Positions 1-7,412 of a stretch of DNA of 64,000 bases are shown in pieces (the first letter of the stretch is position 1; each line of letters starts with the position of its first letter). This DNA comes from Sphingomonas kyeonggiensis (lineage in GTDB: Bacteria; Pseudomonadota; Alphaproteobacteria; Sphingomonadales; Sphingomonadaceae), in contig NZ_JACIEH010000003.1 in NCBI RefSeq assembly GCF_014196745.1, positions 310,001 to 374,000 on the forward strand, written 5' to 3'. Under the pieces are notes generated by a model that was not told the origin of the DNA, made no database searches, and saw nothing but the letters and a program-made list of their open reading frames with translations. A program made the translations under genes and the position numbers.

Positions 1-1019
1 CGGTCGGCGATCCCTAGCCGCTCGGCGGGCCAAAGGTCGAGGATCGTTTCCAGGATCGCGCAGCCGGCCACGACCAGGTCGGCGCGTTCGGAGCCGATGC
101 ACGGCACCTGGCTGCGCTCGGCCATGCTCATGCCCGAGATGCGCTGGCTCACCTCGCGCATCGCCGGGGCGGGGACGATCAGCCCGTCCACGACCGAGCG
201 GTCATAGGCGGCGAGCCCGAGATGCACGCTGGCGAGCGTGGTGACCGTGCCGGAGGTGCCGAGCAGCCGCGGGACCCCGCGCGGCGGCCGCAGGCGCTTG
301 GCGAAGGGCGCGAAGCTCTCGGCGACGCGGGCGCGCATGCTGGCATAGAGCGCGGCGCGATCCTCCGCGCTCTCGGCATGGCCCGAAGCCTCGGTCAGCG
401 AGACAACCCCCCAGGGCGCGCTGTGCCAGTCCAAGATGCGGGGCACGTCGCCGCCGCGCGAATCGAGCAGCACCAGCTCGGTCGAGCCGCCGCCAATGTC
501 GAACACCAGGGCCGGGCCGTCGCCGGGTTCGAGCAGCGCGTGGCAGCCGAGCACGGCGAGCCGCGCCTCCTCCTCGGCGGTGATGATGTCGAGCGCGATC
601 CCCGTCTCGCGATAGACGCGCTCGATGAATTCGGTGCCGTTGGACGCCTGGCGGCACGCCTCGGTCGCCACCGAGCGGGCCAGCGTCACGTTGCGGCGCT
701 TGAGCTTCTCGGCGCAGATCTTGAGCGCGACGATGGTGCGCTCGATCGCGGCGTCGGAGAGCTTGCCGCTGGTCGCCAGCCCCTCGCCCAGGCGGACGAT
801 TCGCGAAAAGGCATCGATCACCGCGAAGCCCGATCCCTGGGGCCGCGCGATCAGCAGCCGGCAATTATTGGTGCCCAGGTCGAGCGCCGCATAGTGGCGC
901 GCTTCGCCCGGTCGCCCGCGTACCGGCCGCTCCTGGGGCCGCTGCATGGGCGGCGCGCCCCTCCGGACTTTTCCGGAACCACGGCCGCGGGGCATATTGG
1001 CGGTGCCATCCCCCATCAT
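1..1019 (-). CDS. Exopolyphosphatase / pppGpp phosphohydrolase, Ppx/GppA family (partial)
   Basis: Enzymes of this family remove phosphate from polyphosphate or pppGpp in the cytoplasm. The reading frame shows the ASKHA-type phosphate loops of the family in order: ALDLGTNNCRLLIA near the N-terminus, then VFDIGGGSTELVL, then GTSGTVTTLA. The C-terminus lies beyond the left edge, so length cannot be judged. In-frame ATG codons lie at 1019, 1016, 995 and 947. I give the outermost; the conserved domain begins about 25 residues after the last. The basic, Gly/Pro-rich N-terminal extension may be partly untranslated. The tRNA gene lies divergently just outside. Which of Ppx or GppA activity it has cannot be told from sequence. 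Confidence 0.9.
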   Translation of the reverse strand, partial: MMGDGTANMPRGRGSGKVRRGAPPMQRPQERPVRGRPGEARHYAALDLGTNNCRLLIARPQGSGFAVIDAFSRIVRLGEGLATSGKLSDAAIERTIVALKICAEKLKRRNVTLARSVATEACRQASNGTEFIERVYRETGIALDIITAEEEARLAVLGCHALLEPGDGPALVFDIGGGSTELVLLDSRGGDVPRILDWHSAPWGVVSLTEASGHAESAEDRAALYASMRARVAESFAPFAKRLRPPRGVPRLLGTSGTVTTLASVHLGLAAYDRSVVDGLIVPAPAMREVSQRISGMSMAERSQVPCIGSERADLVVAGCAILETILDLWPAERLGIAD

Positions 1020-1116
1020 ATCACTCGCTTATGTTCTGTTCCGTCACGGCTTTTTCGCCGCCGGTGCTTGGATGCGAGGCTAGCGGAGAGTGGGGGCCGG
1101 GGCAAGGTACAGGCCG

Positions 1117-1145
1117 TTGACAGCGCGGGATCAGCACCGTATTGC
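1117..1145 (+). promoter_or_regulatory. Promoter of tRNA-Gln
   Basis: A TTGACA box at 1117-1122 is followed after 17 bases by TATTGC at 1140-1145. The predicted start is near 1152, about 24 bases before the mature tRNA. This is a normal housekeeping sigma-70 arrangement. Confidence 0.6.
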
Positions 1146-1175
1146 GCCCCGCCTGCCGGTAGTGATGCCGCGTGA

Positions 1176-1249
1176 TGCCCCGTCGTCTAAAGGTAAGACT
1201 ACGGACTCTGACTCCGTCAATTGAGGTTCGAATCCTCACGGGGCATCCA
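1176..1249 (+). tRNA. tRNA-Gln (anticodon CTG), CCA encoded
   Basis: The cloverleaf is complete. The acceptor arm is TGCCCCG (1176-1182) paired with CGGGGCA (1239-1245). The D arm is GTCT/AGAC. The anticodon stem is ACGGA/TCCGT around the loop CTCTGAC, giving anticodon CTG (reads CAG). The T arm is TGAGG/CCTCA around TTCGAAT. The CCA end is encoded at 1247-1249, and a T-rich stretch follows at 1251-1260. The 3' part from the anticodon loop to CCA is the left attachment site of the integrated element, so the functional tRNA is a host 5' half joined to an element-borne 3' half. Confidence 0.95.
1206..1249 (+). repeat. attL: Left attachment site, 44-bp direct repeat inside tRNA-Gln
   Basis: These 44 bases, from the anticodon loop through CCA, occur again without mismatch at 13486-13529. 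The match stops at both ends: A versus T before it and G versus A after it. Together with the integrase beside the other copy, this marks the left end of a 12.3-kb site-specific insertion. Calling this copy attL is only a naming choice. Confidence 0.93.
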
Positions 1250-1432
1250 GCTTTCTTTTTGAAGATCAAGCACTTAGCGCGCATTCGCCGCCGTAATTAG
1301 CGCGCGGGGGATTTCCGCCATTTCCCGCAGTTTTCCGCGACTTTCTGCCGAGTTTCGGGGCTTCCGTGGCACACGCACGGCACACGAGACATGCTCGCGG
1401 CGCGCGGTGACGCCCTGATTCGCCAAAGAAAA

Positions 1433-1450
1433 CCCCCGCCGAAGCGGGGG
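1433..1450 (-). terminator. Rho-independent terminator of the 1502-2240 gene pair
   Basis: Read on the minus strand, CCCCCGC, loop TTCG, GCGGGGG is followed directly by TTTTCTTT. The hairpin lies about 50 bases beyond the stop codon at 1502. Confidence 0.8.
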
Positions 1451-1501
1451 CGAGGGAATTACTGCGGCAGGGTTAAGCGCCCCACCGCTAGAGCGGGATT
1501 A

Positions 1502-1918
1502 TCAGATGCGAATGCCCGCCGCCGCCAAACCGTCCACCCAGGCCTGATCGATGGCGATCTGATCTTCCCAAGACTGGCGCCCACCGTCGAATTTGCGGGT
1601 GTCGATCTTCCATGCCAGCGCAGCTTTGCCAGGAGCTGGTATCATCATTTGCCTACTGCACTCTTCGAGGTAGCGCTGGAAACATTCGCTGCTGTCGAGC
1701 TTGACGCCGTCCCTTGCTGCCATCACTCGGCGAAGATCCTCGGCACTGCGCTCGTGCCCCGCGATGTGAACGCGGATCATTCCCTTTCTCCAGACGGCTT
1801 CCATGTCCGCCTTGAGGGTGCGTAGGTAGGCCTTGTCATCTACGGCCTCGCTGCCGTCTGGCAGCGGTGCCAATAGTTCCGCGATGAATGTGGAAGTGAT
1901 GCGAGCCTTGGATGCCAT
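1502..1918 (-). CDS. Hypothetical protein, 138 aa, element cargo
   Basis: The product is unrecognised and soluble, with no signal peptide or membrane segment. It has a charged helical middle and the pattern WKIDTRKFDGG near the C-terminus. A longer frame exists, but the ATG at 1918 is preceded by GAGGGGAAG at ribosome-binding distance, and the upstream stop TGA ends two bases before it, so translation is probably coupled to the 106-aa gene upstream. A terminator follows at 1433-1450. Function unknown. Confidence 0.65.
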   Translation of the reverse strand: MASKARITSTFIAELLAPLPDGSEAVDDKAYLRTLKADMEAVWRKGMIRVHIAGHERSAEDLRRVMAARDGVKLDSSECFQRYLEECSRQMMIPAPGKAALAWKIDTRKFDGGRQSWEDQIAIDQAWVDGLAAAGIRI

Positions 1919-1919
1919 A

Positions 1920-2240
1920 TCACTTCCCCTCGTTGGAGTCCGAGCGTTCTCCGCTCGGGGAGAACACGCGGATTGCGTCGCCGTTGTCGAAGAGCAGGGC
2001 GACATTACCGTCGCTGCAGCGCTTGGTCATTCCACAGAGCCATTCAGGGCGCATCCCGGCGGCCTTCGCGCTATGCGCGCTCTTAACTGCCTTCGCATCG
2101 ACCATCGCCATTCCAGCGATGAACTGGTCCCAGGACGCAGCATCCCGGCGGCGGGAAGCGATCGCGGGAACAGCCGAAACGCTGCATGCCACCGCCATTG
2201 CGCCGAGAACCCCTCGGCGGGTAGAAGTCATATCAGCCAT
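1920..2240 (-). CDS. Small exported hypothetical protein, 106 aa
   Basis: Function is not recognised. Residues 4-27 (TSTRRGVLGA, then an Ala/Val-rich stretch ending AVPAIA) look like an export signal with a Tat-like twin arginine, though the residues after RR are not classic. The mature part has two cysteines (WLCGMTKRC) and a hydrophobic patch. The start at 2240 is chosen because GGAG lies about 9 bases upstream; the longer frame to 2339 would run through the divergent promoter. It is the first gene of a two-gene leftward unit and is transcribed away from the ribbon-helix-helix gene at 2330, which may control both. Confidence 0.6.
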   Translation of the reverse strand: MADMTSTRRGVLGAMAVACSVSAVPAIASRRRDAASWDQFIAGMAMVDAKAVKSAHSAKAAGMRPEWLCGMTKRCSDGNVALLFDNGDAIRVFSPSGERSDSNEGK

Positions 2241-2294
2241 GACGCATCTCCATATGCGTGGGTGGTTAGGGCGGCTCGGGAGGTACGAACTCTC

Positions 2295-2327
2295 TTGCCG
2301 CCCGAACTTTATGGCGCTATAAAGTTC
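2295..2327 (+). promoter_or_regulatory. Promoter with overlapping 24-bp palindromic operator
   Basis: TTGCCG (2295-2300), 17 bases, TATAAA (2318-2323) form a promoter whose predicted start falls on the ATG at 2330. The inverted repeat GAACTTTAT-GGCGCT-ATAAAGTTC (2304-2327, perfect 9-bp arms) covers the -10 box, which suggests repression by the ribbon-helix-helix protein encoded next. Confidence 0.6.
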
Positions 2328-2329
2328 AC

Positions 2330-2515
2330 ATGTCAACACTTTCTGGCGCTAAGAAGAAGATGGGACGGCCCACGGTAGACTCCGAGGCCGTCAACGTACG
2401 CATGGAGCGCGCTCTTCTGGAGAAGGTGGATGCCTGGCGTAACAACGCACTCGAACAGCCCAGTCGCCCCGAAGCGATCCGTCGCCTTGTCGAGAAGGCG
2501 TTGAAGGCGGACTAG
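2330..2515 (+). CDS. Ribbon-helix-helix DNA-binding protein, 61 aa
   Basis: The core VNVRMERALLEKVDAWRNN followed by SRPEAIRRLVEKAL is the beta-strand/helix/helix pattern of Arc/MetJ/CopG-type regulators, preceded by a short basic tail (AKKKMGRP). Such proteins bind DNA as dimers and often repress their own promoter. A perfect palindrome overlaps the promoter just upstream. The ATG at 2330 falls at the predicted transcription start and has no Shine-Dalgarno sequence, so the mRNA is probably leaderless. It could be a lone antitoxin, but the toxin gene downstream has its own promoter and a dedicated antitoxin, so a self-regulating repressor is the better reading. Confidence 0.8.
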   Translation: MSTLSGAKKKMGRPTVDSEAVNVRMERALLEKVDAWRNNALEQPSRPEAIRRLVEKALKAD

Positions 2516-2526
2516 CCGTCGCAGAC

Positions 2527-2573
2527 TGTCGCCTATGGTTGACACGCCAACCATTGTCGCCTATAAGCGACAC
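2527..2573 (+). promoter_or_regulatory. Promoter and double operator of the toxin-antitoxin operon
   Basis: TTGACA (2539-2544), 17 bases, TATAAG (2562-2567) is near consensus, and the predicted start lies at the toxin ATG (2574). Two dyads overlap it: ATGGTTG-N6-CAACCAT (2535-2554) on the -35 box and GTCGC-N6-GCGAC (2556-2571) on the -10 box. TGTCGCCTAT also recurs directly at 2527 and 2555. This fits autoregulation by the antitoxin. Confidence 0.7.
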
Positions 2574-2867
2574 ATGGAATACGAAGTCCGCACCACTCCT
2601 GAGTTCGACGCCTGGCTTGATGGCCTTGATGACGAAATCGCGCGGGAGCGGGTCGCGTCTCGGTTGATCCGTGCCGGCCTTGGCAACTTCGGCGACCATG
2701 CCTCGGTCGGCGGTGGGGTGAGCGAGATGCGCATCCACTACGGCCCCGGCTATCGGGCATATTACACGATCCGCAACCGCACGGTGGTTTTCATGCTGCG
2801 CGGCGGCGACAAGAGCAGCCAGAACAAGGACATCAAGAACGCCAAAAAGGACGCGAGCGGTCTCTAA
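2574..2867 (+). CDS. RelE/HigB-like toxin, HI1419-type addiction module killer protein, 97 aa
   Basis: RelE-fold toxins of this type usually cleave mRNA at the ribosome. The family pattern is clear: WLDGLDDEIARERVASRL near the N-terminus, GNFGDH, ELRI-like SEMRIHYGPGYRAYY, then VVFMLRGGDKSSQNKDI. An in-frame ATG at 2535 lies upstream of the -10 box and cannot be used by this promoter, so the start is 2574. There the predicted transcript begins at the ATG, which implies leaderless translation. The cognate antitoxin follows 40 bases downstream. The toxin-first order is normal for HigBA-like pairs. Confidence 0.9.
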   Translation: MEYEVRTTPEFDAWLDGLDDEIARERVASRLIRAGLGNFGDHASVGGGVSEMRIHYGPGYRAYYTIRNRTVVFMLRGGDKSSQNKDIKNAKKDASGL

Positions 2868-2907
2868 TGCGAGGCCAATGACCCACTCAGATACAGGAGG
2901 TGTGCCC

Positions 2908-3219
2908 ATGGCCACCGAGACTCGGGCGTTTGACGCCGCAAAGTACTTCACCACTCCGGAGGCGCAGGCGCGCCTTCTCAACGAGGCCCTTGAAGAGGGT
3001 GACGCTCGTTTCCTCGCATCAGCGCTTGGCACTGTCGCAAAGGCACGCGGTGGCATCCAGCAGCTCGCTGCCGACACGGGTCTGAGCCGACAGGCCCTTC
3101 ACAAGGCCCTGAGCGAGAACGGTAACCCGACGATCGACACCGTCCTGAAGGTAATCCGTGCACTCGACATCCGTTTACATGCGGAGCCGGGTGTGGCTCG
3201 ACAACCTGTGCATGCGTAA
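2908..3219 (+). CDS. HI1420-type antitoxin with helix-turn-helix, 103 aa
   Basis: It neutralises the toxin encoded just upstream and probably represses the shared promoter. The family pattern is visible: FDAAKYFTTPEAQARLLNEA at residues 7-26, then the XRE-like helix-turn-helix GGIQQLAADTGLSRQALHKA and SENGNPTIDTVLKVIRALDI. The ATG at 2908 has a strong CAGGAGGTG site. An upstream ATG at 2878 is in frame but lacks one. The strong site contrasts with the leaderless toxin start and should favour excess antitoxin. Confidence 0.9.
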   Translation: MATETRAFDAAKYFTTPEAQARLLNEALEEGDARFLASALGTVAKARGGIQQLAADTGLSRQALHKALSENGNPTIDTVLKVIRALDIRLHAEPGVARQPVHA

Positions 3220-3291
3220 TCCGAGCCCTTAGCGGCATACCGACGAACTCAAGAGCTGCCGCCCATCGAGCCGACCAGATCGGAGGCCGCT

Positions 3292-4140
3292 GTGCATCGC
3301 TGGATGCCCCAGGACGAAGATAGTCACCGCTATGCTCTTTATCGGAAGGGCTACAGTGACGACAGGATAGGGCGAATAGTCGGACGAACCGAACAGGCCA
3401 TTGGCAGATGGAGGCAAAGGCGCTGCCTGCCGGCTAATTTTGGAAAACCAGTTCTGGTCGAAACTGAGTTCTGGACGGAATATCAGACGAAACGCGAGCG
3501 CCTGAGAGAGGCCCTATCGCAATCCAAGGCGCGCAGTACCCGAAGACGCCAGTCGCCGCGCACTACACATACACAGAAGCCTCCGGCCCTGTGGGCAAGC
3601 GCGATCTCAGCGTATGTGGCAGGGCAATCAACATGGACTGCCGCAGAAAGCTTCGGCTTAAGTCGAAGCACGCTTCGATATAAACTGGTTCGGCAAAGGC
3701 TGCTGCGGCCGCCGGCGAAATATCCTGCACGACTTGTCAGCGATGCCGCGATCTCGGCGTACATCTCCGGCGCGTCAATGCAGAGTACAGCAAGACGATT
3801 TGATATAGGTAGAAGCGCACTTCGAGCTGAGTTGGTTCGCCGCGGCGTTCTCCGACCACATATTCGCTTGATCTACACGCTCCTGCGCGACCCGCGGGTC
3901 GTCTCCTATCTAGGCCGCGCCCCGGACGCCGTCATAGCTCGAATCGTCGGATGCACTCGCAACACCGCATGGAGGTATCGTCGATCGCTGGGCGTGCCGC
4001 GATGTCCTCCAATATGCCAGGAAAGGACTCGCGTGTTTTCAATCGATGCTCCCCGCCTCAATGGCGGCTCGCGTCACGAGCTCTACAAGGATCCGGCTTG
4101 GAGCGACTGGCTCGAGGAGTCTGGCGCGACGGTGTGGTAG
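3292..4140 (+). CDS. Multi-helix-turn-helix protein of unknown function, 282 aa
   Basis: Not a recognised family. I see four helix-turn-helix-like modules: residues ~14-45 (GYSDDRIGRIVGRTEQAIGRW), ~102-140 (TAAESFGLSRSTLRYKLVRQ), ~151-185 (STARRFDIGRSALRAELVRR) and ~200-232 (DAVIARIVGCTRNTAWRYRR). Modules 2 and 3 share SAISAY and AAISAY openings and an R-S-x-L-R turn, so they arose by duplication. No recombinase or nuclease motif accompanies them. The start is GTG at 3292, with GGAGG at 3282-3286. Base composition looks less GC-rich than neighbouring genes, suggesting a separate origin. A DNA-binding role is inferred only from the modules. Confidence 0.65.
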   Translation: MHRWMPQDEDSHRYALYRKGYSDDRIGRIVGRTEQAIGRWRQRRCLPANFGKPVLVETEFWTEYQTKRERLREALSQSKARSTRRRQSPRTTHTQKPPALWASAISAYVAGQSTWTAAESFGLSRSTLRYKLVRQRLLRPPAKYPARLVSDAAISAYISGASMQSTARRFDIGRSALRAELVRRGVLRPHIRLIYTLLRDPRVVSYLGRAPDAVIARIVGCTRNTAWRYRRSLGVPRCPPICQERTRVFSIDAPRLNGGSRHELYKDPAWSDWLEESGATVW

Positions 4141-4171
4141 GTTGCGGCTGATCACTTCATAGGACTGCGAA

Positions 4172-4435
4172 ATGATGACTTCGAGCGGGCCCCTCACCGA
4201 TGAACAAATGAACGAAGCGCGTAGCGCCATGGACACCAGCCTGCTCAACGGCCTGATTTCCGTGATCGCTATGCTCAAGGGGCAGGGTTTGCTGAATGAC
4301 GGACACGTCCGCGTAATTCACGAACAGATGGCGAAGCCGCTGGAGCTGCCCAATCGGGCCAACAATCCCGGCGTGCAACTGGCGCAGAGCTACCTCGATC
4401 AGATGTTCGCAGGGCTCCTGCCGCCGCGTAAATGA
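4172..4435 (+). CDS. Hypothetical protein, 87 aa, paralogue of the 4502-4759 product
   Basis: Function unknown. Residues ~24-80 align with the convergent 85-aa protein: LLNGLISVIAMLKGQGLLND against AMNGIILLAARLRGAGLLDD, then H-x-Q/E-x(2)-PLE and NNP/DNP. Both look all-helical and soluble. The start at 4172 (or the next codon, also ATG) is preceded by AGGA. It follows the multi-HTH gene by 31 bases on the same strand. The pair probably arose by duplication and inversion inside the element. Confidence 0.6.
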   Translation: MMTSSGPLTDEQMNEARSAMDTSLLNGLISVIAMLKGQGLLNDGHVRVIHEQMAKPLELPNRANNPGVQLAQSYLDQMFAGLLPPRK

Positions 4436-4438
4436 TTC

Positions 4439-4477
4439 GGAGCCGAGAGGGGGACAAGGCAGATCCCTCCCGGCTCC
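4439..4477. terminator. Hairpin between convergent genes
   Basis: GGAGCCG-A-GAGGG (4439-4451) pairs with CCCTC-C-CGGCTCC (4465-4477), giving a 12-bp stem with one internal mismatch. It lies between the stop codons at 4435 and 4502 and could serve both directions, although no T-run follows. Confidence 0.45.
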
Positions 4478-4501
4478 TGCACGGCGGTCGGGTCCACCGC
4501 G

Positions 4502-4759
4502 CTATCTCGTCAGGGTCGCCAAGGCCGCGAGGCGGCTGTCGATAATCTCCTGCATGGGAACGATGAACGGATTGTCGGCAACGTCCGCGTGCTCGAGCGG
4601 GAGCGACAGACCCTCATGAAATTCGCGAAGGTGTTCGTCGTCCAGCAATCCCGCGCCTCGAAGCCTGGCGGCAAGGAGGATGATGCCGTTCATGGCGCTC
4701 GTGTTGAACGCCCGCAGCGCAGCCAATAGCTGCCACTGATGAAGATCGTCATCGGCCAT
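4502..4759 (-). CDS. Hypothetical protein, 85 aa, downstream of tape-measure gene
   Basis: Function unknown. It is a paralogue of the 87-aa product at 4172 (shared core described there). It starts 23 bases after the tape-measure stop codon on the same strand, so it belongs to the tail-type operon. Its place directly after a tape-measure gene could suggest a tail role, but the second copy outside the operon argues against a purely structural job. Confidence 0.65.
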   Translation of the reverse strand: MADDDLHQWQLLAALRAFNTSAMNGIILLAARLRGAGLLDDEHLREFHEGLSLPLEHADVADNPFIVPMQEIIDSRLAALATLTR

Positions 4760-4782
4760 TGTTCATCTCCCGAAAGTTTGAT

Positions 4783-7401
4783 TCACCGCAACACGCCATT
4801 CTGGTCGAGCTCGTGGAGCATGGACTCCAAGTCGCGTCTGATCTGCGCGACGGTGTGCTCCCCGCTTTGTCGCAGCGCGACCGCCAGACCCTCCGGACCG
4901 ATCGCGCCGGCGAGGCTGTTGTGGATATGGATGTCGCCCATCCGGATCGCCGGCTTACCCCCGCCACCGTGCGCGGCGATGCCGAGACGCCCATTCCCGT
5001 CGCGCGATAGCGGCATGACGGCCTCAGGGCCGGCCTCGCCCATCTCGCCAAGCTTCGCGCCCTTGGCGAAGCGGAACAGCGTTGGCTCAGTGATGACGCG
5101 GTTGGTGAAAGTGCCGCCGTTCGCGAAACGCTGGGCGTGATCGAACGCGCCACCGTGGGCATATCGCTGCGCGGTGCCGAATGCCCCACCATCGGCAAAG
5201 AGCTTTCCGAGAGTGCTTCCCAGCGCGCCGAGCCCCGACGCAGCGCCCCCGCCGCCGAAGAGACCCGCGATCGAGTTGAAGAACATCTGCTCGATCGCGG
5301 CCTCGATCAGCTTGTCGATGATGCGATTGAGGGCATTCGTGACGGCCCTCTCGAACGACTTGAAGACGTTCTCGCCCTCGCGGACACCGTTGAACCAATC
5401 CGTGAAGAAGCCTTTCGTCACCTCGCGCGCGGACTCGATGGCTTTCCGCTGCCGGTCGATAGCCTCGGCACCATCCACCGCCCGTACGCGCTTCGAGAAC
5501 TCCTGGTCCGTGACCTCGGCGAGCTGGCGGTAGGTATCAGCGAGCGCAATATTTCCGTCCGCCTCCGCTTTCTTGATCTTGGCCAGTAGATCCGACATCG
5601 CGATCTGGCGCTGAATCCGCAGGATCTCGCGCTCACGCTCGGCGCCCACAAGGCCCATGACGCGCAGCTCGACGTCGATGCCGCTCGCCATGTTCCTGCG
5701 AGCATCGTCCAAGGACTTCTGCGCGGCCTCCACCTCCTGCTGTTGGCGCAAGGTCTTGAGCGCCTTCTCCCGGGCTTCGCTGAGTTTGGTGATGGCCTCG
5801 CGCTGAGCGTCCGTCGTCGCGCGGGCCAGAGCCTGGGTGACCTCATATTGACGCAGCGCCTGGTCGCTGAGACCGATCTTGGCGACCTCTTCCGTGAGGT
5901 TGGCGATGTACTGCTCGGTCGCGCGATTGCGCTCCTGCAGTGCCCGGGCTTCCTCGCTGATCTTCGCAGCGTCTGCCCCGGCGCCACCCGTCTTGCTCTT
6001 GTCTCCGCCGGCGCTGAGGGCCTTCGCCCATTCGCGCAACTGAGCCGCGCCAGAAGCGGCGAGCGAGTTTACTCCGGCGATCGCCTTGCCGACATAGTCG
6101 ATCTTCTGCGCCGCGGTGATGCTGTCCTTCGCGATGCCGCCCACATTGGTCAATGAGCCCCCATAGGGGTTGTTGAGTTGGCCGGAGTTGGCGCGAAAGC
6201 CGATCTGCAGCTTGCCACCGATCCCGAAAGGCAGGCCGCCGATGAGACCATTCAATCGGTCCACCGCCTTGTTGACCATGTCGTCAACGGTGCGGATCAC
6301 GGTGTTGGCGGCCTGAATCACGGCATCGCCGATGGCGGCGGGCAGGAGCTTCCAAGTCTTCTGGATGGCCTGGAACGCGCCGACGAAGCCACCGACGATG
6401 AAGTTAATCCCGTCTCGGATGGGAGTGACGAAATCTTTTCCGAACGCCTTTCCGGCCAACACGACAGCCGCAGTTACGGCGGCGACTGCCAAGACGACCG
6501 CGGTAAAAGGATTGGCGAGTGCGAAGGCCACCATCGCGGCGGTCGCCTTGACAATGGCCGCATAGAGCGTCGTACCGATCGCCACGGCGACGGTCACGAT
6601 AGCGCGAAGAATCTGCGGCGCGAACGCGAGAGTCAGGACGGCTCCGAGACCCGCAGCATATGGCGCCGCGGCCTGCAGCGCATTGGCCAGGCCGTTAAGC
6701 CCGAACTGCGCCAGCTTCGTCCAGTTGACCATCTGAAGCCCTGCGGCTGTCAGTGCGACCAGACCGATCGTGAGAAGGCTCGTCGGGCTGATCACCGACA
6801 GGATCGCGCCGCCTAGCGTCTTGAACGCATTCCCGCCGGCCTGCGCGAAGACGGATGCGAGCTGGGTGCCCTGCTGAAGCGCGATCATGAGCGGGTTCAT
6901 GCCCATGCCTGCCGTTACAATGACGTCTTGGAACTGCGATGCGATGTTGCCGACGTTGGCCTTCAGTGCGCCGGCACTATCATTCGCTGCTACGACGGTA
7001 CTTCGAATGCCCGCCGCCGCGGAATCTGCCGCTGGTCTGATGCCTCGCAACTTGGCGATCAGGCGGTCGAGCCATGATGCGTGTCGTTCGGTAGCAGCTG
7101 CGGCCTGATTGGCCGCCGATGTTGCCCGAGCCGTGGTGGCGGCAACCTGATCGTTCGCGGCAGCAGCGGCTTTCGACGCCGCCGCCACGTTGTCGTTTGC
7201 CGCAGCCGCGCGCATCGCCGCGTTCGAGTATTGCCCGATCTTTTCGGCCGCCCGAGTATAGTCCTGCGCCAGGCGGGCGATGCTGCCCTGCTTTGTCGAC
7301 GCCCCAGCCTTCGCCGCCGCTGCGGAGAACTTGTCCAGGTTCTCCGTCGCCTTGACGACATCGCTGGAGTCGATCGACAAATTGAGGGCGGCGAGGTCCA
7401 T
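4783..7401 (-). CDS. Phage tail tape-measure protein, lambda GpH type, 872 aa
   Basis: Tape-measure proteins set tail length and pass into the host envelope during DNA injection in long-tailed phages. The order fits: an N-terminal Ala-rich coiled region (~1-130), a hydrophobic segment (~235-320, including several membrane-like stretches such as AMVAFALANPFTAVVLAVAA), a long coiled-coil middle (~460-650), and the conserved lambda-type C-terminal motif GEMGEAGPEAVMPLSRDGNG at ~800-820. The frame is open and full length, so the gene is not obviously decayed. It is the only clear virion gene in the element. Translation is coupled to the gene upstream (11 bases apart). Confidence 0.9.
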   Translation of the reverse strand: MDLAALNLSIDSSDVVKATENLDKFSAAAAKAGASTKQGSIARLAQDYTRAAEKIGQYSNAAMRAAAANDNVAAASKAAAAANDQVAATTARATSAANQAAAATERHASWLDRLIAKLRGIRPAADSAAAGIRSTVVAANDSAGALKANVGNIASQFQDVIVTAGMGMNPLMIALQQGTQLASVFAQAGGNAFKTLGGAILSVISPTSLLTIGLVALTAAGLQMVNWTKLAQFGLNGLANALQAAAPYAAGLGAVLTLAFAPQILRAIVTVAVAIGTTLYAAIVKATAAMVAFALANPFTAVVLAVAAVTAAVVLAGKAFGKDFVTPIRDGINFIVGGFVGAFQAIQKTWKLLPAAIGDAVIQAANTVIRTVDDMVNKAVDRLNGLIGGLPFGIGGKLQIGFRANSGQLNNPYGGSLTNVGGIAKDSITAAQKIDYVGKAIAGVNSLAASGAAQLREWAKALSAGGDKSKTGGAGADAAKISEEARALQERNRATEQYIANLTEEVAKIGLSDQALRQYEVTQALARATTDAQREAITKLSEAREKALKTLRQQQEVEAAQKSLDDARRNMASGIDVELRVMGLVGAEREREILRIQRQIAMSDLLAKIKKAEADGNIALADTYRQLAEVTDQEFSKRVRAVDGAEAIDRQRKAIESAREVTKGFFTDWFNGVREGENVFKSFERAVTNALNRIIDKLIEAAIEQMFFNSIAGLFGGGGAASGLGALGSTLGKLFADGGAFGTAQRYAHGGAFDHAQRFANGGTFTNRVITEPTLFRFAKGAKLGEMGEAGPEAVMPLSRDGNGRLGIAAHGGGGKPAIRMGDIHIHNSLAGAIGPEGLAVALRQSGEHTVAQIRRDLESMLHELDQNGVLR

Positions 7402-7412
7402 GGCCTTCGACC

